Source: Flavobacterium psychrophilum DSM 3660 = ATCC 49418 (lineage in GTDB: Bacteria > Bacteroidota > Bacteroidia > Flavobacteriales > Flavobacteriaceae). Taken from it: a stretch of 64,000 bases of DNA. Of the stretch, positions 16,917-25,885 are shown one piece after another. The position numbers and the translations under genes are program-made. Position 1 is the stretch's first letter, and the number at the start of each line of letters is the position of its first letter. The stretch spans positions 83,952 through 147,951 of the forward strand of contig NZ_MUHE01000011.1 in the NCBI RefSeq assembly GCF_002217405.1, written 5' to 3'. The notes beneath the pieces were generated by a model. The model was given only the letters and a program-made list of their open reading frames with translations, ran no database searches and was not told the DNA's origin.

Positions 16917-18497
16917 ATGAGAAAAGCATTCCTAATAATTAGTATGACAATCCTTTCCCTAACAGGAATATTAATTTATATTAATTTAAAATTTAGTTTT
17001 CTACTAATAATATTTGTACCACTACTCATAATGGGATTATATGATATGCTTCAATCTAAAAAAACAATACGCAGAAACTTTCCATTACTAGGCAGAATGC
17101 GATATTTACTAGAATCTATCGGACCAGAAATGCGACAATATTTTGTTGAAACCGATTTAGAAGGAAAACCTTTCAACCGCTTACAACGAAGCATCGTATA
17201 CCAACGAAGCAAAAAAGAAACAGACTCTATGCCTTTCGGAACACAACTAGATGTGTATAAGGAAGGTTACGAATGGATTAATCACAGTATCCGCTCTATT
17301 CCTTTTTCGCAAGTAAACCAAAACCCGAGAGTTCACATCGGATCATCACAATGCACAAAACCTTACCAAGCCAGTTTATTTAACATCAGCGCAATGAGCT
17401 TTGGCTCACTTAGCAAAAACGCCATTTTAGCCTTAAATAATGGCGCAAAACAAGGCGAATTTTACCACAATACAGGCGAAGGTGGCTTATCACCTTACCA
17501 TTTGCAAGGCGGAGACGTAGTTTGGAATATCGGAACAGGATATTTTAGTTGTCGCACACAAGACGGCAAATTTAACTATGACCAATACACAAAAAGAGCC
17601 ACTTTACACAACGTAAAAATGATCGAAATAAAATTCTCGCAAGGCGCAAAACCAGGTCACGGCGGCATTTTACCCAAAGAAAAAGTAACAGACGAAATAG
17701 CAACAATACGCCTAGTTTCTAAAGACCAAGATATATTATCACCACCTAGCCATTCTGCTTTTACAACACCTTTAGAATTAATAGATTTTATAAAATTGCT
17801 ACGAAAAGGCTCAGGCGGAAAACCCATTGGAATAAAAATTTGTATCGGCAATAAATCAGAATTTTTATCCATTTGCAAAGCCATGGTCGAAACCAAAACC
17901 TACCTCGATTTTATTACCGTCGATGGTGGCGAAGGCGGTACTGGTGCCGCACCACAAGAATATTCAGACCACGTAGGCATGCCACTACGAGATGCCATCG
18001 CCTTTGTTTATGACGCCCTAAACGGATACGGAATAAAAGACCAAATTAAAATCATTTGCAGCGGAAAAGTTATTACAGGATTCGACATCATCAGAAATCT
18101 TTCTCTTGGCGCAGATTTATGCAACTCAGCACGAGGAATGATGTTTGCACTAGGCTGCATTCAAGCACTAGAATGTCATGCAAATACCTGCCCAACAGGT
18201 GTTGCCACCCAAAAACCAGAATTAACCAAAGGATTAGTTCCCGAAGAAAAAAGTATCCGAGTAGCAAGATTTCAGCACGAAACCGTAAAAAGCGCAATGG
18301 ATCTAATGGCATCAGCCGGAATAGACCATCCAGACAAAGTAGACCGATCAGTTGTTAGCACAAGAACACATCTAGGCAAAACACAAACCTTTGAAGAAAC
18401 ATACCCCGAAATAAAAACAAACTCATTATTAGAAGCAAACACAGTACCTAACGAACTATTTCCCGCTTGGAAAAAAGCAAGTATAGCAAAATTTTAG
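16917..18497 (+). CDS. FMN-binding glutamate synthase family protein, membrane-anchored
   Basis: A 526-residue protein with the FMN/iron-sulfur barrel of the glutamate synthase large subunit (Glu_synthase). Residues about 5-47 form two closely spaced transmembrane helices, so the enzyme is anchored in the inner membrane facing the cytoplasm. The barrel shows 'ISAMSFGSLSKNA', 'GEGGLSPYH', 'KPGHGGILPKEKV', 'VDGGEGGTGAAP' and the cysteine cluster 'ECHANTCPTGVATQ'. There is no glutaminase domain, so it is not a complete glutamate synthase; the true substrate of this widespread stand-alone group is not established. A dispersed repeat starts at its stop codon. Confidence 0.85.
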   Translation: MRKAFLIISMTILSLTGILIYINLKFSFLLIIFVPLLIMGLYDMLQSKKTIRRNFPLLGRMRYLLESIGPEMRQYFVETDLEGKPFNRLQRSIVYQRSKKETDSMPFGTQLDVYKEGYEWINHSIRSIPFSQVNQNPRVHIGSSQCTKPYQASLFNISAMSFGSLSKNAILALNNGAKQGEFYHNTGEGGLSPYHLQGGDVVWNIGTGYFSCRTQDGKFNYDQYTKRATLHNVKMIEIKFSQGAKPGHGGILPKEKVTDEIATIRLVSKDQDILSPPSHSAFTTPLELIDFIKLLRKGSGGKPIGIKICIGNKSEFLSICKAMVETKTYLDFITVDGGEGGTGAAPQEYSDHVGMPLRDAIAFVYDALNGYGIKDQIKIICSGKVITGFDIIRNLSLGADLCNSARGMMFALGCIQALECHANTCPTGVATQKPELTKGLVPEEKSIRVARFQHETVKSAMDLMASAGIDHPDKVDRSVVSTRTHLGKTQTFEETYPEIKTNSLLEANTVPNELFPAWKKASIAKF

Positions 18498-18577
18498 GAG
18501 CTATTTCCCGCTATCCGTTACAATCTTTTTTTCGGAGAAAAACCTCAAAAAAGGATTTCCACTACTATCGGGGCTAA
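18495..18577 (+). repeat. Dispersed intergenic repeat, copy B
   Basis: Starts at the stop codon of the preceding gene with TAGGAGCTATTTCCCGCT, has a hairpin-like middle (TTTTTTTCGGAGAAAAACCTCAAAAAA region) and ends ACTATCGGGGCTAAA. Same family as 1494-1598 and two other copies. Confidence 0.75.
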
Positions 18578-18649
18578 AATATCAGCAACCATAAGTGACC
18601 AATCAAAAAAACAGTACTATTTTTTTAACAAGTGTCAAAAATAAAAAAA

Positions 18650-19558
18650 ATGAAACTACTTACATACAAAACATCAGCAACAGAACCAAGACTAGGATTT
18701 ATTCATAACAATCAAATTATCGATATGCAAGATTTTGGCGAAATATCCAATTTCCCATTACCAAATGATATGTTAGAACTAATAGACCTTGGATTTGAAA
18801 TTATTACCGAAATAAATGATTTAATTTCAGAAACAACCCAAGCACAAATAGATCAAATTAGTTACACAATAGACCAAATTACCATCCTTGCCCCCATCGA
18901 AAAACCAAGAAAAAACATCATCGGAATTGGCCTAAATTATACCCAACACATAACAGAAAGCGCAAAAATACTAGGCACAACAGGCAAATTACCCACAAAA
19001 CCAATTATCTTCTCAAAACCAACCACAACAGTAACCGGAACCAATACAAATATTATAAAAAACACAAAACTAACCCAACAATTAGATTGGGAAGTAGAAC
19101 TAGCAGTTGTTATTGGCAAAAAAGGAAAATATATTCAAAAAACACAAGCATTAGATTATGTTTTTGGCTATACCATAATCAACGATATTTCCGCACGAGA
19201 TTGTCGCCGTGAAGGACAATGGATCGTTTCTAAAGGACAAGACACATTTGCACCAATGGGACCTTATTTAATAACAAAAGACGAAATAGAAAACCCACAT
19301 AATTTAAACTTATCCTTAAAAGTAAACGGCCTAGAAAAACAAAATTCAAATACAAAATACTTATTATTCAACATCAATGATATAATCGAAGATTTAAGCA
19401 TTATTTTCACATTAGAACCTGGAGATATTATCGCAACAGGAACACCATCAGGCGTTGGAGCAGGAAGAAACCCTCAAGAGTTTATGAATCATGGCGATAT
19501 TGTAGAAGCTACTATACAACAAATAGGAACAATTATAAATACAGTTCAAGAAATTTAA
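18650..19558 (+). CDS. Fumarylacetoacetate hydrolase (FAH) family protein
   Basis: A 302-residue enzyme of the FAH/2-hydroxyhepta-diene-dioate isomerase family, which cleaves or isomerises beta-diketo acids or decarboxylates oxaloacetate using a divalent metal. Visible hallmarks are 'NIIGIGLNYTQHITES', 'KPIIFSKPTTTVTG', the metal ligands in 'DWEVELAVVIGKKGK' (E-x-E type), 'GYTIINDISARD' and 'GDIIATGTPSGVGAGR'. The start at 18650 (MKLLTYK) is chosen over a GTG 18 bases upstream because it gives the normal FAH N-terminus. Substrate cannot be assigned; no aromatic catabolism genes are adjacent. Confidence 0.88.
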   Translation: MKLLTYKTSATEPRLGFIHNNQIIDMQDFGEISNFPLPNDMLELIDLGFEIITEINDLISETTQAQIDQISYTIDQITILAPIEKPRKNIIGIGLNYTQHITESAKILGTTGKLPTKPIIFSKPTTTVTGTNTNIIKNTKLTQQLDWEVELAVVIGKKGKYIQKTQALDYVFGYTIINDISARDCRREGQWIVSKGQDTFAPMGPYLITKDEIENPHNLNLSLKVNGLEKQNSNTKYLLFNINDIIEDLSIIFTLEPGDIIATGTPSGVGAGRNPQEFMNHGDIVEATIQQIGTIINTVQEI

Positions 19559-19668
19559 TTTTTTTAGAAAAAATCAGCTATTGGTACAAAATTGTTCGGC
19601 AAAAAACATTAAAAACAACTTTATATTCAAATTTTAAATAATCTACAATTTATATATGAAGTATTTTA

Positions 19669-19676
19669 TACTTTTG
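19669..19676 (+). promoter_or_regulatory. -7 promoter box of the U32 gene
   Basis: TACTTTTG matches the Bacteroidota consensus TAnnTTTG and lies 37 bp before the ATG. No clear TTG -33 element at standard spacing. Confidence 0.45.
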
Positions 19677-19712
19677 CGGTTTACGTTTCAAATAAAGGAT
19701 ATATAATAAAAC

Positions 19713-21605
19713 ATGAAGAAGAAAATTGAAATTTTAGCTCCTGCTAAAAATTTAGTGCAAGGAATAGCCGCTATCAATGCCGGTGCAGATGCTGTATATA
19801 TAGGTGCACCATTATTTGGAGCTAGAACCAATGCAACCAATTCTATAGAAGATATTGCCGAAATGGTAACTTATGCTCATTTATTTAAAGCCCAAGTATT
19901 TGTGGTAATAAATACCATATTATATGAGAATGAATTAGAACCTTGCCGACAATTAATTCACCAATTATACACTATTGGCGTAGATGCGCTTATCGTACAA
20001 GACATGTCTATTATGGAAATGGACATTCCTCCTATCGTTATTCATGCCAGTACACAAGCTAACAATAGAGACCCCAAACATGTTAAATTCTTAAAAGATG
20101 CTGGAATGCAACGCGTGGTATTGGCAAGAGAATTAAACTTAGACCAAATTAGAGAAATTAGCCAAGCTACTAATGTCGAATTAGAATTCTTTGTTTCTGG
20201 CGCACTTTGTGTTTCCTTTAGCGGGAACTGTTATATGAGTATTGCAGGTGGCGAACGCAGTGCAAACAGAGGTTCTTGTGCTCAAAACTGTCGTCTTCCT
20301 TATAACTTAACCGATGGTACAGGCAAAACTTTAATCGAAAACAGTCATTTATTATCTATCAAAGATTTAGACTTAAGCGACCAATTGCCCAATCTAATTG
20401 AAGCTGGCGTAACCTCATTTAAAATTGAAGGTCGGTTAAAAGACATGGTGTATGTAAAAAACAACACTTCCTATTTAAGAAAAAAATTAGATGCCTTTTT
20501 AGAAAATAACGATACCTTTCAAAAAGCCTCTTCTGGTCGTACATTTTACAACTTTGAAGCCGAAATGGATCGCAGCTTTAATCGTGGTTATACCGATTAT
20601 TTTGTAAACAAACGCAAAGAAAAAATAGGAAATTGGGAAAGTCCAAAATCGCAAGGGCAAGTCATTGGTAAATTAATCGAAATTAAAGCCAATGGTTATG
20701 TGATAGAAAATTATGAGAAACTAAACAATGGCGACGGACTTTATTTTATTAACGAGCAAGGCGAAGCCGATGGTACCCAAGTAAACATCATTATTAATAA
20801 CATTGTAGTTCCTAACACTCTTAAACCACTGGCTATTGGTACCATGATTTACAGAAATTCTGATGCCGAATTTAATAAAATGGTAGAAAAAGAGAACAGT
20901 GTCGTGCGCAAAATTGGCGTTACTTTACAATTTACCGAAACTTTAGAAGGATTTCAATTGCTTGCCATCGATGAAGACGGACACCAAAGCATAGCAACTT
21001 TAACAATAGAAAAAGAAGTGGCAAAAAACGAAACCTCTACAGTTCCGAATATAAAAACCAATTTAGCCAAAACAGGAAATACCCCTTTTATTATAGATGA
21101 TATTCAGGTAAATTTTTCTAACAATTGGTTTTTACCTATTTCTAAAGTAAACGAAGTAAGACGAGAAGTTCTAGAACAACTCATAGATATTCGTGTTAAC
21201 GAATACCATCGCGAAGAATTTCAAATTACAAAAACAGACCATCCTTATCCTGTCGAAAAACTCGATTTTACTTACAATGTATCCAACCATTTGGCAAAAG
21301 CTTTTTACAAACGTCATGGCGTAACCGAAATAGAAAAAGCCTTCGAGTTGCAATGGGATCCAGGAAAAGCAAGAGTAATGACTACTAAGTATTGTGTAAA
21401 ATACGAACTAGGCAAATGCGCTCGTTTTCAAAGAGAAACTATGGGCGAAAAAGTCGTAGAACCACTTACATTGACACATGGTGAAAATGCTTATAAATTA
21501 AAATTTAACTGCAAACCGTGCGAAATGGAAATTTGGGAAAAAGATGCCGATTTAGAATTTGAAGATGAAGACGAACAATTGGGTTATGTTGCCCAAAAGA
21601 GATAA
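19713..21605 (+). CDS. Peptidase U32 family protein (RlhA/TrhP-type RNA hydroxylation factor)
   Basis: A 630-residue protein of the U32 family, whose characterised bacterial members (TrhP/YegQ for tRNA, RlhA for 23S rRNA) take part in prephenate-dependent RNA hydroxylation rather than proteolysis. The N-terminal barrel begins 'EILAPAKNLVQGIAAINAGADAVYIG' (with family spacing) and carries 'IHASTQANNRD', 'ARELNLDQIREI', and the cysteine-rich signature 'SGALCVSFSGNCYMS' plus 'GSCAQNCRLPY'. The length, with a DUF3656-like middle (about 330-480) and C-terminal cysteines ('CVKYELGKC', 'CKPCEM'), is nearer to RlhA than to the shorter TrhP. Monocistronic with its own promoter and terminator. Confidence 0.85.
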   Translation: MKKKIEILAPAKNLVQGIAAINAGADAVYIGAPLFGARTNATNSIEDIAEMVTYAHLFKAQVFVVINTILYENELEPCRQLIHQLYTIGVDALIVQDMSIMEMDIPPIVIHASTQANNRDPKHVKFLKDAGMQRVVLARELNLDQIREISQATNVELEFFVSGALCVSFSGNCYMSIAGGERSANRGSCAQNCRLPYNLTDGTGKTLIENSHLLSIKDLDLSDQLPNLIEAGVTSFKIEGRLKDMVYVKNNTSYLRKKLDAFLENNDTFQKASSGRTFYNFEAEMDRSFNRGYTDYFVNKRKEKIGNWESPKSQGQVIGKLIEIKANGYVIENYEKLNNGDGLYFINEQGEADGTQVNIIINNIVVPNTLKPLAIGTMIYRNSDAEFNKMVEKENSVVRKIGVTLQFTETLEGFQLLAIDEDGHQSIATLTIEKEVAKNETSTVPNIKTNLAKTGNTPFIIDDIQVNFSNNWFLPISKVNEVRREVLEQLIDIRVNEYHREEFQITKTDHPYPVEKLDFTYNVSNHLAKAFYKRHGVTEIEKAFELQWDPGKARVMTTKYCVKYELGKCARFQRETMGEKVVEPLTLTHGENAYKLKFNCKPCEMEIWEKDADLEFEDEDEQLGYVAQKR

Positions 21606-21624
21606 TTATTGAATATAATAGATA

Positions 21625-21667
21625 TAAAAAATCCGTTGATGAAACTTATCATTAACGGATTTTTTTA
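21625..21667. terminator. Bidirectional terminator between convergent genes
   Basis: AAAAAATCCGTT and AACGGATTTTTT form a stem around a short loop; A and T runs on both sides serve the plus-strand U32 gene and the minus-strand E1 gene. Confidence 0.85.
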
Positions 21668-21684
21668 TATCTAACAATTGGTTA

Positions 21685-23661
21685 TTAGTACTTTAATAGT
21701 TCTAATAATCCTTCTTCAAATCTTACTTTAGGCAAATATTGGTCTTCTAAAGCTTTTACAAAAGGAATAGCACTTTCTAAACTTCCCACACGTTTTACGG
21801 GAGCGTCTAGATACTCGAAGCAGTTTTCCATGATTAAAGCCGAAATATCACTAGCAATGCCACCAAACATAGAATCTTCTTGCAAAATTATACATTTTCC
21901 TGTTTTCTTTACCGAAGCAAAAATAGTTTCGGTATCTAAAGGTTGTAACGAGCGCAAATCGATCAAATCGGCTGATATTTCAGGGTTTTTGTTTAATGTA
22001 TCTAAAGCCCAGTGCACTCCTGCACCAAATGAAATTACTGTAACTGCTGTTCCTTCTTTTATCATAGCCGCTTTCCCAAATGGAATGGTATAATAATCTT
22101 TAGGAACATCTTGGTACATGCTTCGGTACAATTGTTTGTGTTCGAAGAACATAACAGGATTTGGATCATTTATTGCTGTATTTAATAATCCTTTGGCATC
22201 GTAAGGAAATGCTGGATAAATAACTTTTAGCCCTGGTGTTTTTGTAAACCAAGCTTCATTGGTTTGCGAATGAAAAGGACCAGCTTGCGTACCACCACCA
22301 CAAGGCATACGAACCACTACGTCGGCATTTTCTAACCAACGGTAATGTGATTTTGCTAATAAATTTACGATTGGATTAAATCCTGTCGAAACAAAATCGG
22401 CAAATTGCATTTCAACAATCGCTTTGTGTCCGTTTATAGACAATCCCATGGCTGCAGAAACTACTGCGCTTTCACAAATAGGTGTGTTACGAACTCTTTC
22501 TTTGCCAAATTGCGCTACAAAACCATCAGTGATTTTAAATGCCCCACCATATTCTGCAATGTCTTGTCCCATAATAACCAAGTTATCATGACGCTCCATA
22601 GATTGGCGCAAACTATTAGAAATTGCATCAATCATTCTAATATTTTCTACTTCTTCAGAATGGTTAACCTCTTCAAAATCATAAGATTTGTAAACATCAT
22701 TTAACTCTTCACTTAAACTAGCTATAATTTCTGGTTCTTTTTGAACGAGTGCCCAATCAGTATCTATTTCTTTCTTTAATTCTGCTCTAAAAGCCTCATC
22801 ATCGTCATCAGATAAAACAGCTGTTGCTTTTAGGTAACTTCTAAAATTTTCAACTGGATCTTTTATAGCCCACATATCCATGAGTTGTTGCGGCACATAT
22901 TTTGTACCACTCGCTTCTTCGTGCCCACGCATCCTGAAGGTTTTAAATTCTAAAAGAACTGGACGAGGATTTTCTTTCATTGATGCTTTTAATTCTGATA
23001 TTAAATTATAAACATCAAGAATATTATTACCATCAACAATATGTGATTCCATACCAAAACCAATACCTTTATCTGCTAAGTTTTCGCAGCGGTATTGCTC
23101 GTTTGTTGGGGTAGATAATCCGTAACCATTATTTTCGATTACAAAAAGAACGGGCAATTCCCAAACAGAAGCAATGTTTAGTGCTTCGTGAAAATCTCCT
23201 TCGGAAGTAGCACCTTCACCTGTGAAAACTGCGGTTACTTTTCCGTTCTTTTTTAATTTATTTGCTAAAGCGATTCCGTCTGCTACCCCTAATTGTGGTC
23301 CCAAATGCGAAATCATTCCTATTATATTGTATTCTTGTGTACCAAAATGAAACGAACGGTCACGACCTTTTGTAAACCCATTGGCTTTTCCTTGCCATTG
23401 CGAGAAAAGGCGGTGTAGTGGTATATCTCTTCCTGTAAAAACCCCTAAATTACGGTGCATAGGTAAGATGTATTCGTCTTTGTCTAGAACTGCTGTAATT
23501 CCTACTGAAATGGCTTCTTGACCAATTCCTGAAAACCACTTTGAGACTTTTCCTTGACGGATAAGAATGAGCATTTTTTCTTCGATTAATCTTGGTTTTA
23601 GGATTCGTTTGTATAAATCGAGTAAAGTTTGGTTGGATATGTTTTTTCTGTCGAAATTCAT
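21685..23661 (-). CDS. Fused alpha-beta E1 component of a 2-oxoacid dehydrogenase
   Basis: A 658-residue thiamine-diphosphate enzyme that decarboxylates a 2-oxoacid, most likely branched-chain 2-oxoacids, and passes the acyl group to lipoyl E2. The alpha half (about 1-320) has 'GQEAISVG', the ThDP/Mg motif 'GEGATSEGDFHEALN...ENNGYG' and the phosphorylation-loop-like 'FRMRGHEEASG'. The beta half (about 340-658) has 'GQDIAEYGGAFKIT', 'NTPICESAVVSAAMG' and 'MPCGGGTQAGPFHSQ'. Alpha-beta fusion E1 proteins are common in Bacteroidota. E2 and E3 are not in this window. A near-consensus -7 box (TACTTTTA) lies on the minus strand at 23695-23688. Confidence 0.9.
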   Translation of the reverse strand: MNFDRKNISNQTLLDLYKRILKPRLIEEKMLILIRQGKVSKWFSGIGQEAISVGITAVLDKDEYILPMHRNLGVFTGRDIPLHRLFSQWQGKANGFTKGRDRSFHFGTQEYNIIGMISHLGPQLGVADGIALANKLKKNGKVTAVFTGEGATSEGDFHEALNIASVWELPVLFVIENNGYGLSTPTNEQYRCENLADKGIGFGMESHIVDGNNILDVYNLISELKASMKENPRPVLLEFKTFRMRGHEEASGTKYVPQQLMDMWAIKDPVENFRSYLKATAVLSDDDDEAFRAELKKEIDTDWALVQKEPEIIASLSEELNDVYKSYDFEEVNHSEEVENIRMIDAISNSLRQSMERHDNLVIMGQDIAEYGGAFKITDGFVAQFGKERVRNTPICESAVVSAAMGLSINGHKAIVEMQFADFVSTGFNPIVNLLAKSHYRWLENADVVVRMPCGGGTQAGPFHSQTNEAWFTKTPGLKVIYPAFPYDAKGLLNTAINDPNPVMFFEHKQLYRSMYQDVPKDYYTIPFGKAAMIKEGTAVTVISFGAGVHWALDTLNKNPEISADLIDLRSLQPLDTETIFASVKKTGKCIILQEDSMFGGIASDISALIMENCFEYLDAPVKRVGSLESAIPFVKALEDQYLPKVRFEEGLLELLKY

Positions 23662-23777
23662 TGTTATTGTATTTTTTTAATGTGGCGTAAAAGTATAAAA
23701 AAGAGATGGTTTTTTTGAGTACGAATTACACAAATTATCACGAATTTTAAAATAATAATGAATAATTACTGGTTTGC

Positions 23778-23860
23778 CTAGCCCTGATAGAAGTGAAAAT
23801 CCTTTTTGTTTTTCCTTTAAAAACAAAAAGATTGCAACGAATAGCAGGAAATTGCTCCTA
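23778..23860 (-). repeat. Dispersed intergenic repeat, copy C (inverted)
   Basis: Reads TAGCCCTGATAGAAGTGAAAATCC then TTTTTGTTTTT / AAAAACAAAAA hairpin arms, then GCAACGAATAGCAGGAAATTGCTCC. It is the reverse orientation of copies A, B and D. Confidence 0.75.
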
Positions 23861-23884
23861 ATAAAAAATATATTTATACATTTG
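23852..23884 (+). promoter_or_regulatory. Promoter of the IPNS-like oxygenase gene
   Basis: TTG at 23852-23854 and an exact TACATTTG at 23877-23884 are 22 bp apart, in the range for the Flavobacterium consensus. The -33 box lies inside the end of the dispersed repeat copy C. Confidence 0.6.
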
Positions 23885-23934
23885 TTTTATGATGGTATTA
23901 TCCATTTGTAAGTTATTAACATATTATTTAAGAG

Positions 23935-24885
23935 ATGCAAAACATTCCTAGTGTTGACTTGCGTGATTTCCTTTCGGGTAACCCGGAACGTAAACAAAAA
24001 TTTGTAAATGAAATCGGAAAAGCTTTCGAAGAGATTGGCTTCGTAGCGTTAAAAGGTCATTTTTTAGATGACAAATTGGTTGGTGAATTGTATGGCGAAA
24101 TTAGAAATTTTTTCTCCCTACCATTAGAAACAAAAGATGGCTATGAAATCCCTGGAATTGGTGGGCAGCGTGGTTATGTTTCTTTCGGGAAAGAACACGC
24201 AAAAGGCAGAAAAGAAGGAGATTTAAAAGAGTTTTGGCATTTTGGTCAATATGTGGACAAAGATTCGAAATATGCTGCTGAATATCCTGATAATGTAGAA
24301 GTTAAAGAATTGCCGAGATTTAACGAGGTTGGTAAAGAAGCTTATCAAATGTTAGAAAAAACTGGAATTACAGTTTTACAGGCTTTGGCATTGCATTTGG
24401 GTTTAGATGAGTTTTATTTTGACCAATATGGTTATGAAGGAAACTCGATTTTAAGACCTATTCATTATCCACCAATTACTGTTGAGCCTGAAAATGCTAT
24501 TCGTGCTGCAGCTCATGGAGATATTAACTTGATTACTTTATTAATGGGTGCTCAAGGTCGTGGTTTACAAGTTCAGAATCATGATAGCGAATGGATTGAT
24601 GCTATTGCAGAACCAGACGAATTAGTTATAAACGTTGGTGATATGTTGTCTCGCCATACCAATAACAGATTAAAATCGACAATTCACCAAGTGGTAAATC
24701 CGCCAAGAGAATTGTGGGGAACATCCCGTTATTCTATCCCATTTTTTATGCATCCAGTAAGCGAAATGCGCTTAGATGTTTTAGAGAATTGTGTTGATGC
24801 GGAAAATCCAAAATTATACGAAGATATTTCGGCAGGAGAATTCTTGTACGAAAGATTGGTCGATTTGGGATTAATCAAAAAATAA
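23935..24885 (+). CDS. Isopenicillin N synthase-like 2-oxoglutarate/Fe(II) oxygenase
   Basis: A 316-residue cytoplasmic dioxygenase with the DIOX_N domain ('IPSVDLRDFLSGNPE', 'FEEIGFVALKGH') and a double-stranded beta-helix. The iron ligands H194-x-D196 ('AAHGDINLITLL') and H251 ('STIHQVVNPP') and the 2-oxoglutarate-binding R265-x-S267 ('RYSIPF') are all intact, so it should be active. The IPNS name only reflects fold; no beta-lactam genes are present and the substrate is unknown. It has a good promoter and a downstream terminator, so it is monocistronic. Confidence 0.88.
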   Translation: MQNIPSVDLRDFLSGNPERKQKFVNEIGKAFEEIGFVALKGHFLDDKLVGELYGEIRNFFSLPLETKDGYEIPGIGGQRGYVSFGKEHAKGRKEGDLKEFWHFGQYVDKDSKYAAEYPDNVEVKELPRFNEVGKEAYQMLEKTGITVLQALALHLGLDEFYFDQYGYEGNSILRPIHYPPITVEPENAIRAAAHGDINLITLLMGAQGRGLQVQNHDSEWIDAIAEPDELVINVGDMLSRHTNNRLKSTIHQVVNPPRELWGTSRYSIPFFMHPVSEMRLDVLENCVDAENPKLYEDISAGEFLYERLVDLGLIKK

Positions 24886-24907
24886 TTTATAATTTTATAT
24901 CATTAAG

Positions 24908-24938
24908 AAAGACATTGAGTTCGCTTGATGTCTTTTTT
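24908..24938 (+). terminator. Terminator of the IPNS-like gene
   Basis: AAAGACAT (24908-24915) pairs with ATGTCTTT (24928-24935), with further partial pairing in the TGAGTTCGCTTG loop, followed by a T run. Confidence 0.8.
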
Positions 24939-24970
24939 GGTTTTCAGATTACAAGCCATAATAAAAAACT

Positions 24971-25046
24971 TTTTTTGAACACAGATTTAAGAAATTAGAA
25001 TAATTTAAGAAATTTCTCAAATTTCTTAAATCTGTATTCAAAAAAT
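24971..25046. repeat. Palindromic repeat left of the GxxExxY gene
   Basis: TTTTTTGAACACAGATTTAA at the left and TTAAATCTGTATTCAAAAAA at the right form an inverted repeat around AGAAATT...AATTTCT. Related copies are a half at 25473-25510 and a full one at 27194-27263. Confidence 0.75.
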
Positions 25047-25075
25047 TAATAAATAAACGCCAAACAGAAACAAAT

Positions 25076-25474
25076 ATGAAAAATTTTCCGCATCAAGAAT
25101 TAACTAAATCGTTAATTGGTATTTATTATGATGTATATAATGAATTAGGTTACGGATTTCTTGAAAAAGTATATCACAATGCAATGCAGATAGAATTAAA
25201 AAAAAGAGGGTTTGAAGTTGAAAATCAAAAAAAATTAAATGTTCATTATAAAAATGAAATCGTTGGAGAGTATATTCCAGATTTAATAGTAAATAATTCA
25301 GTAATTATTGAGTTAAAGTGTGTTGAGTATATGGTTGAAGCCCACGAATGTCAACTATTAAATTATTTAAAAGCAACAGATTGTGAAGTAGGTTTGTTAT
25401 TAAACTTTGGAAAAGACCCACAATTTATTAGAAAGATTTTTACAAATGAATTTAAAAAACATAATAAGTATTAA
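25076..25474 (+). CDS. GxxExxY family protein (PD-(D/E)XK nuclease-like)
   Basis: A 132-residue protein carrying the name-giving motif G27-x-x-E30-x-x-Y33 ('GYGFLEKVY') and a D69...E79-x-K81 pattern ('YIPDLIV' then 'VIIELKCV') that matches the PD-(D/E)XK nuclease core. The biological role of the family is not known. The gene is bracketed by members of one palindromic repeat family: a full copy ends 30 bp before the start, and a half copy begins within the stop codon, in inverted relation to the left arm. That arrangement suggests the gene travels with or is flanked by a small repeat element. Confidence 0.85.
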   Translation: MKNFPHQELTKSLIGIYYDVYNELGYGFLEKVYHNAMQIELKKRGFEVENQKKLNVHYKNEIVGEYIPDLIVNNSVIIELKCVEYMVEAHECQLLNYLKATDCEVGLLLNFGKDPQFIRKIFTNEFKKHNKY

Positions 25475-25510
25475 GATTTCTTAAATTTCTCAAATCTGTG
25501 TTCAAAAAAC
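25473..25510. repeat. Half copy of the palindromic repeat, right of the GxxExxY gene
   Basis: TTAAATTTCTCAAATCTGTG continuing as TTCAAAAAAC; complementary to the left arm at 24971-24990. It begins inside the TAA stop of the GxxExxY gene. Confidence 0.7.
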
Positions 25511-25519
25511 ATTAAAATT

Positions 25520-25849
25520 ATGGACTTACAAGACCAACTAAAAAACCTTTTCCCAAATCACGAGCCAGCTCCAGAAGAAGCAATTCCAGAAGTAGAACAC
25601 GAACTATACGTTCAAAAAGAACCTATGATTTGTAAATACGAAAAACGAAAAGGAAAAGCCACCACAATTATTGAAGGCTATGAAGGAAGTGACGAAGATT
25701 TTAAAATTTTAGCCAAAGAAATAAAAACCAAACTCAGTGTTGGCGGAACTTTCAAAGACGATTCGATAATAATTCAAGGAGATTACCGCGATAAAATTAT
25801 GGAAATACTGAAACTAAAAGGATTTAAAGTAAAACGTGTGGGAGGATAA
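25520..25849 (+). CDS. SUI1/eIF-1-like translation factor (YciH family)
   Basis: A 109-residue protein with an acidic N-terminal tail (about 1-32) and a SUI1 domain ('YEKRKGKATTIIEGYEG', 'KTKLSVGGTFKDDSIIIQGDY', 'LKLKGFKVKRVGG'). Bacterial SUI1 proteins resemble eukaryotic eIF1 and are thought to influence start-codon selection at the ribosome, though their role is poorly defined. The gene lies just after the right-hand repeat of the GxxExxY gene and before a long minisatellite. Confidence 0.88.
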   Translation: MDLQDQLKNLFPNHEPAPEEAIPEVEHELYVQKEPMICKYEKRKGKATTIIEGYEGSDEDFKILAKEIKTKLSVGGTFKDDSIIIQGDYRDKIMEILKLKGFKVKRVGG

Positions 25850-25885
25850 GCAATTTTAGAGTTTAGATTTCTCAAAACAAAAAAA

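Noticed and set aside
23935..24885. Beta-lactam biosynthesis gene
   Set aside because: The isopenicillin N synthase likeness only reflects the 2-oxoglutarate oxygenase fold with an intact RxS motif; no peptide synthetase is nearby.
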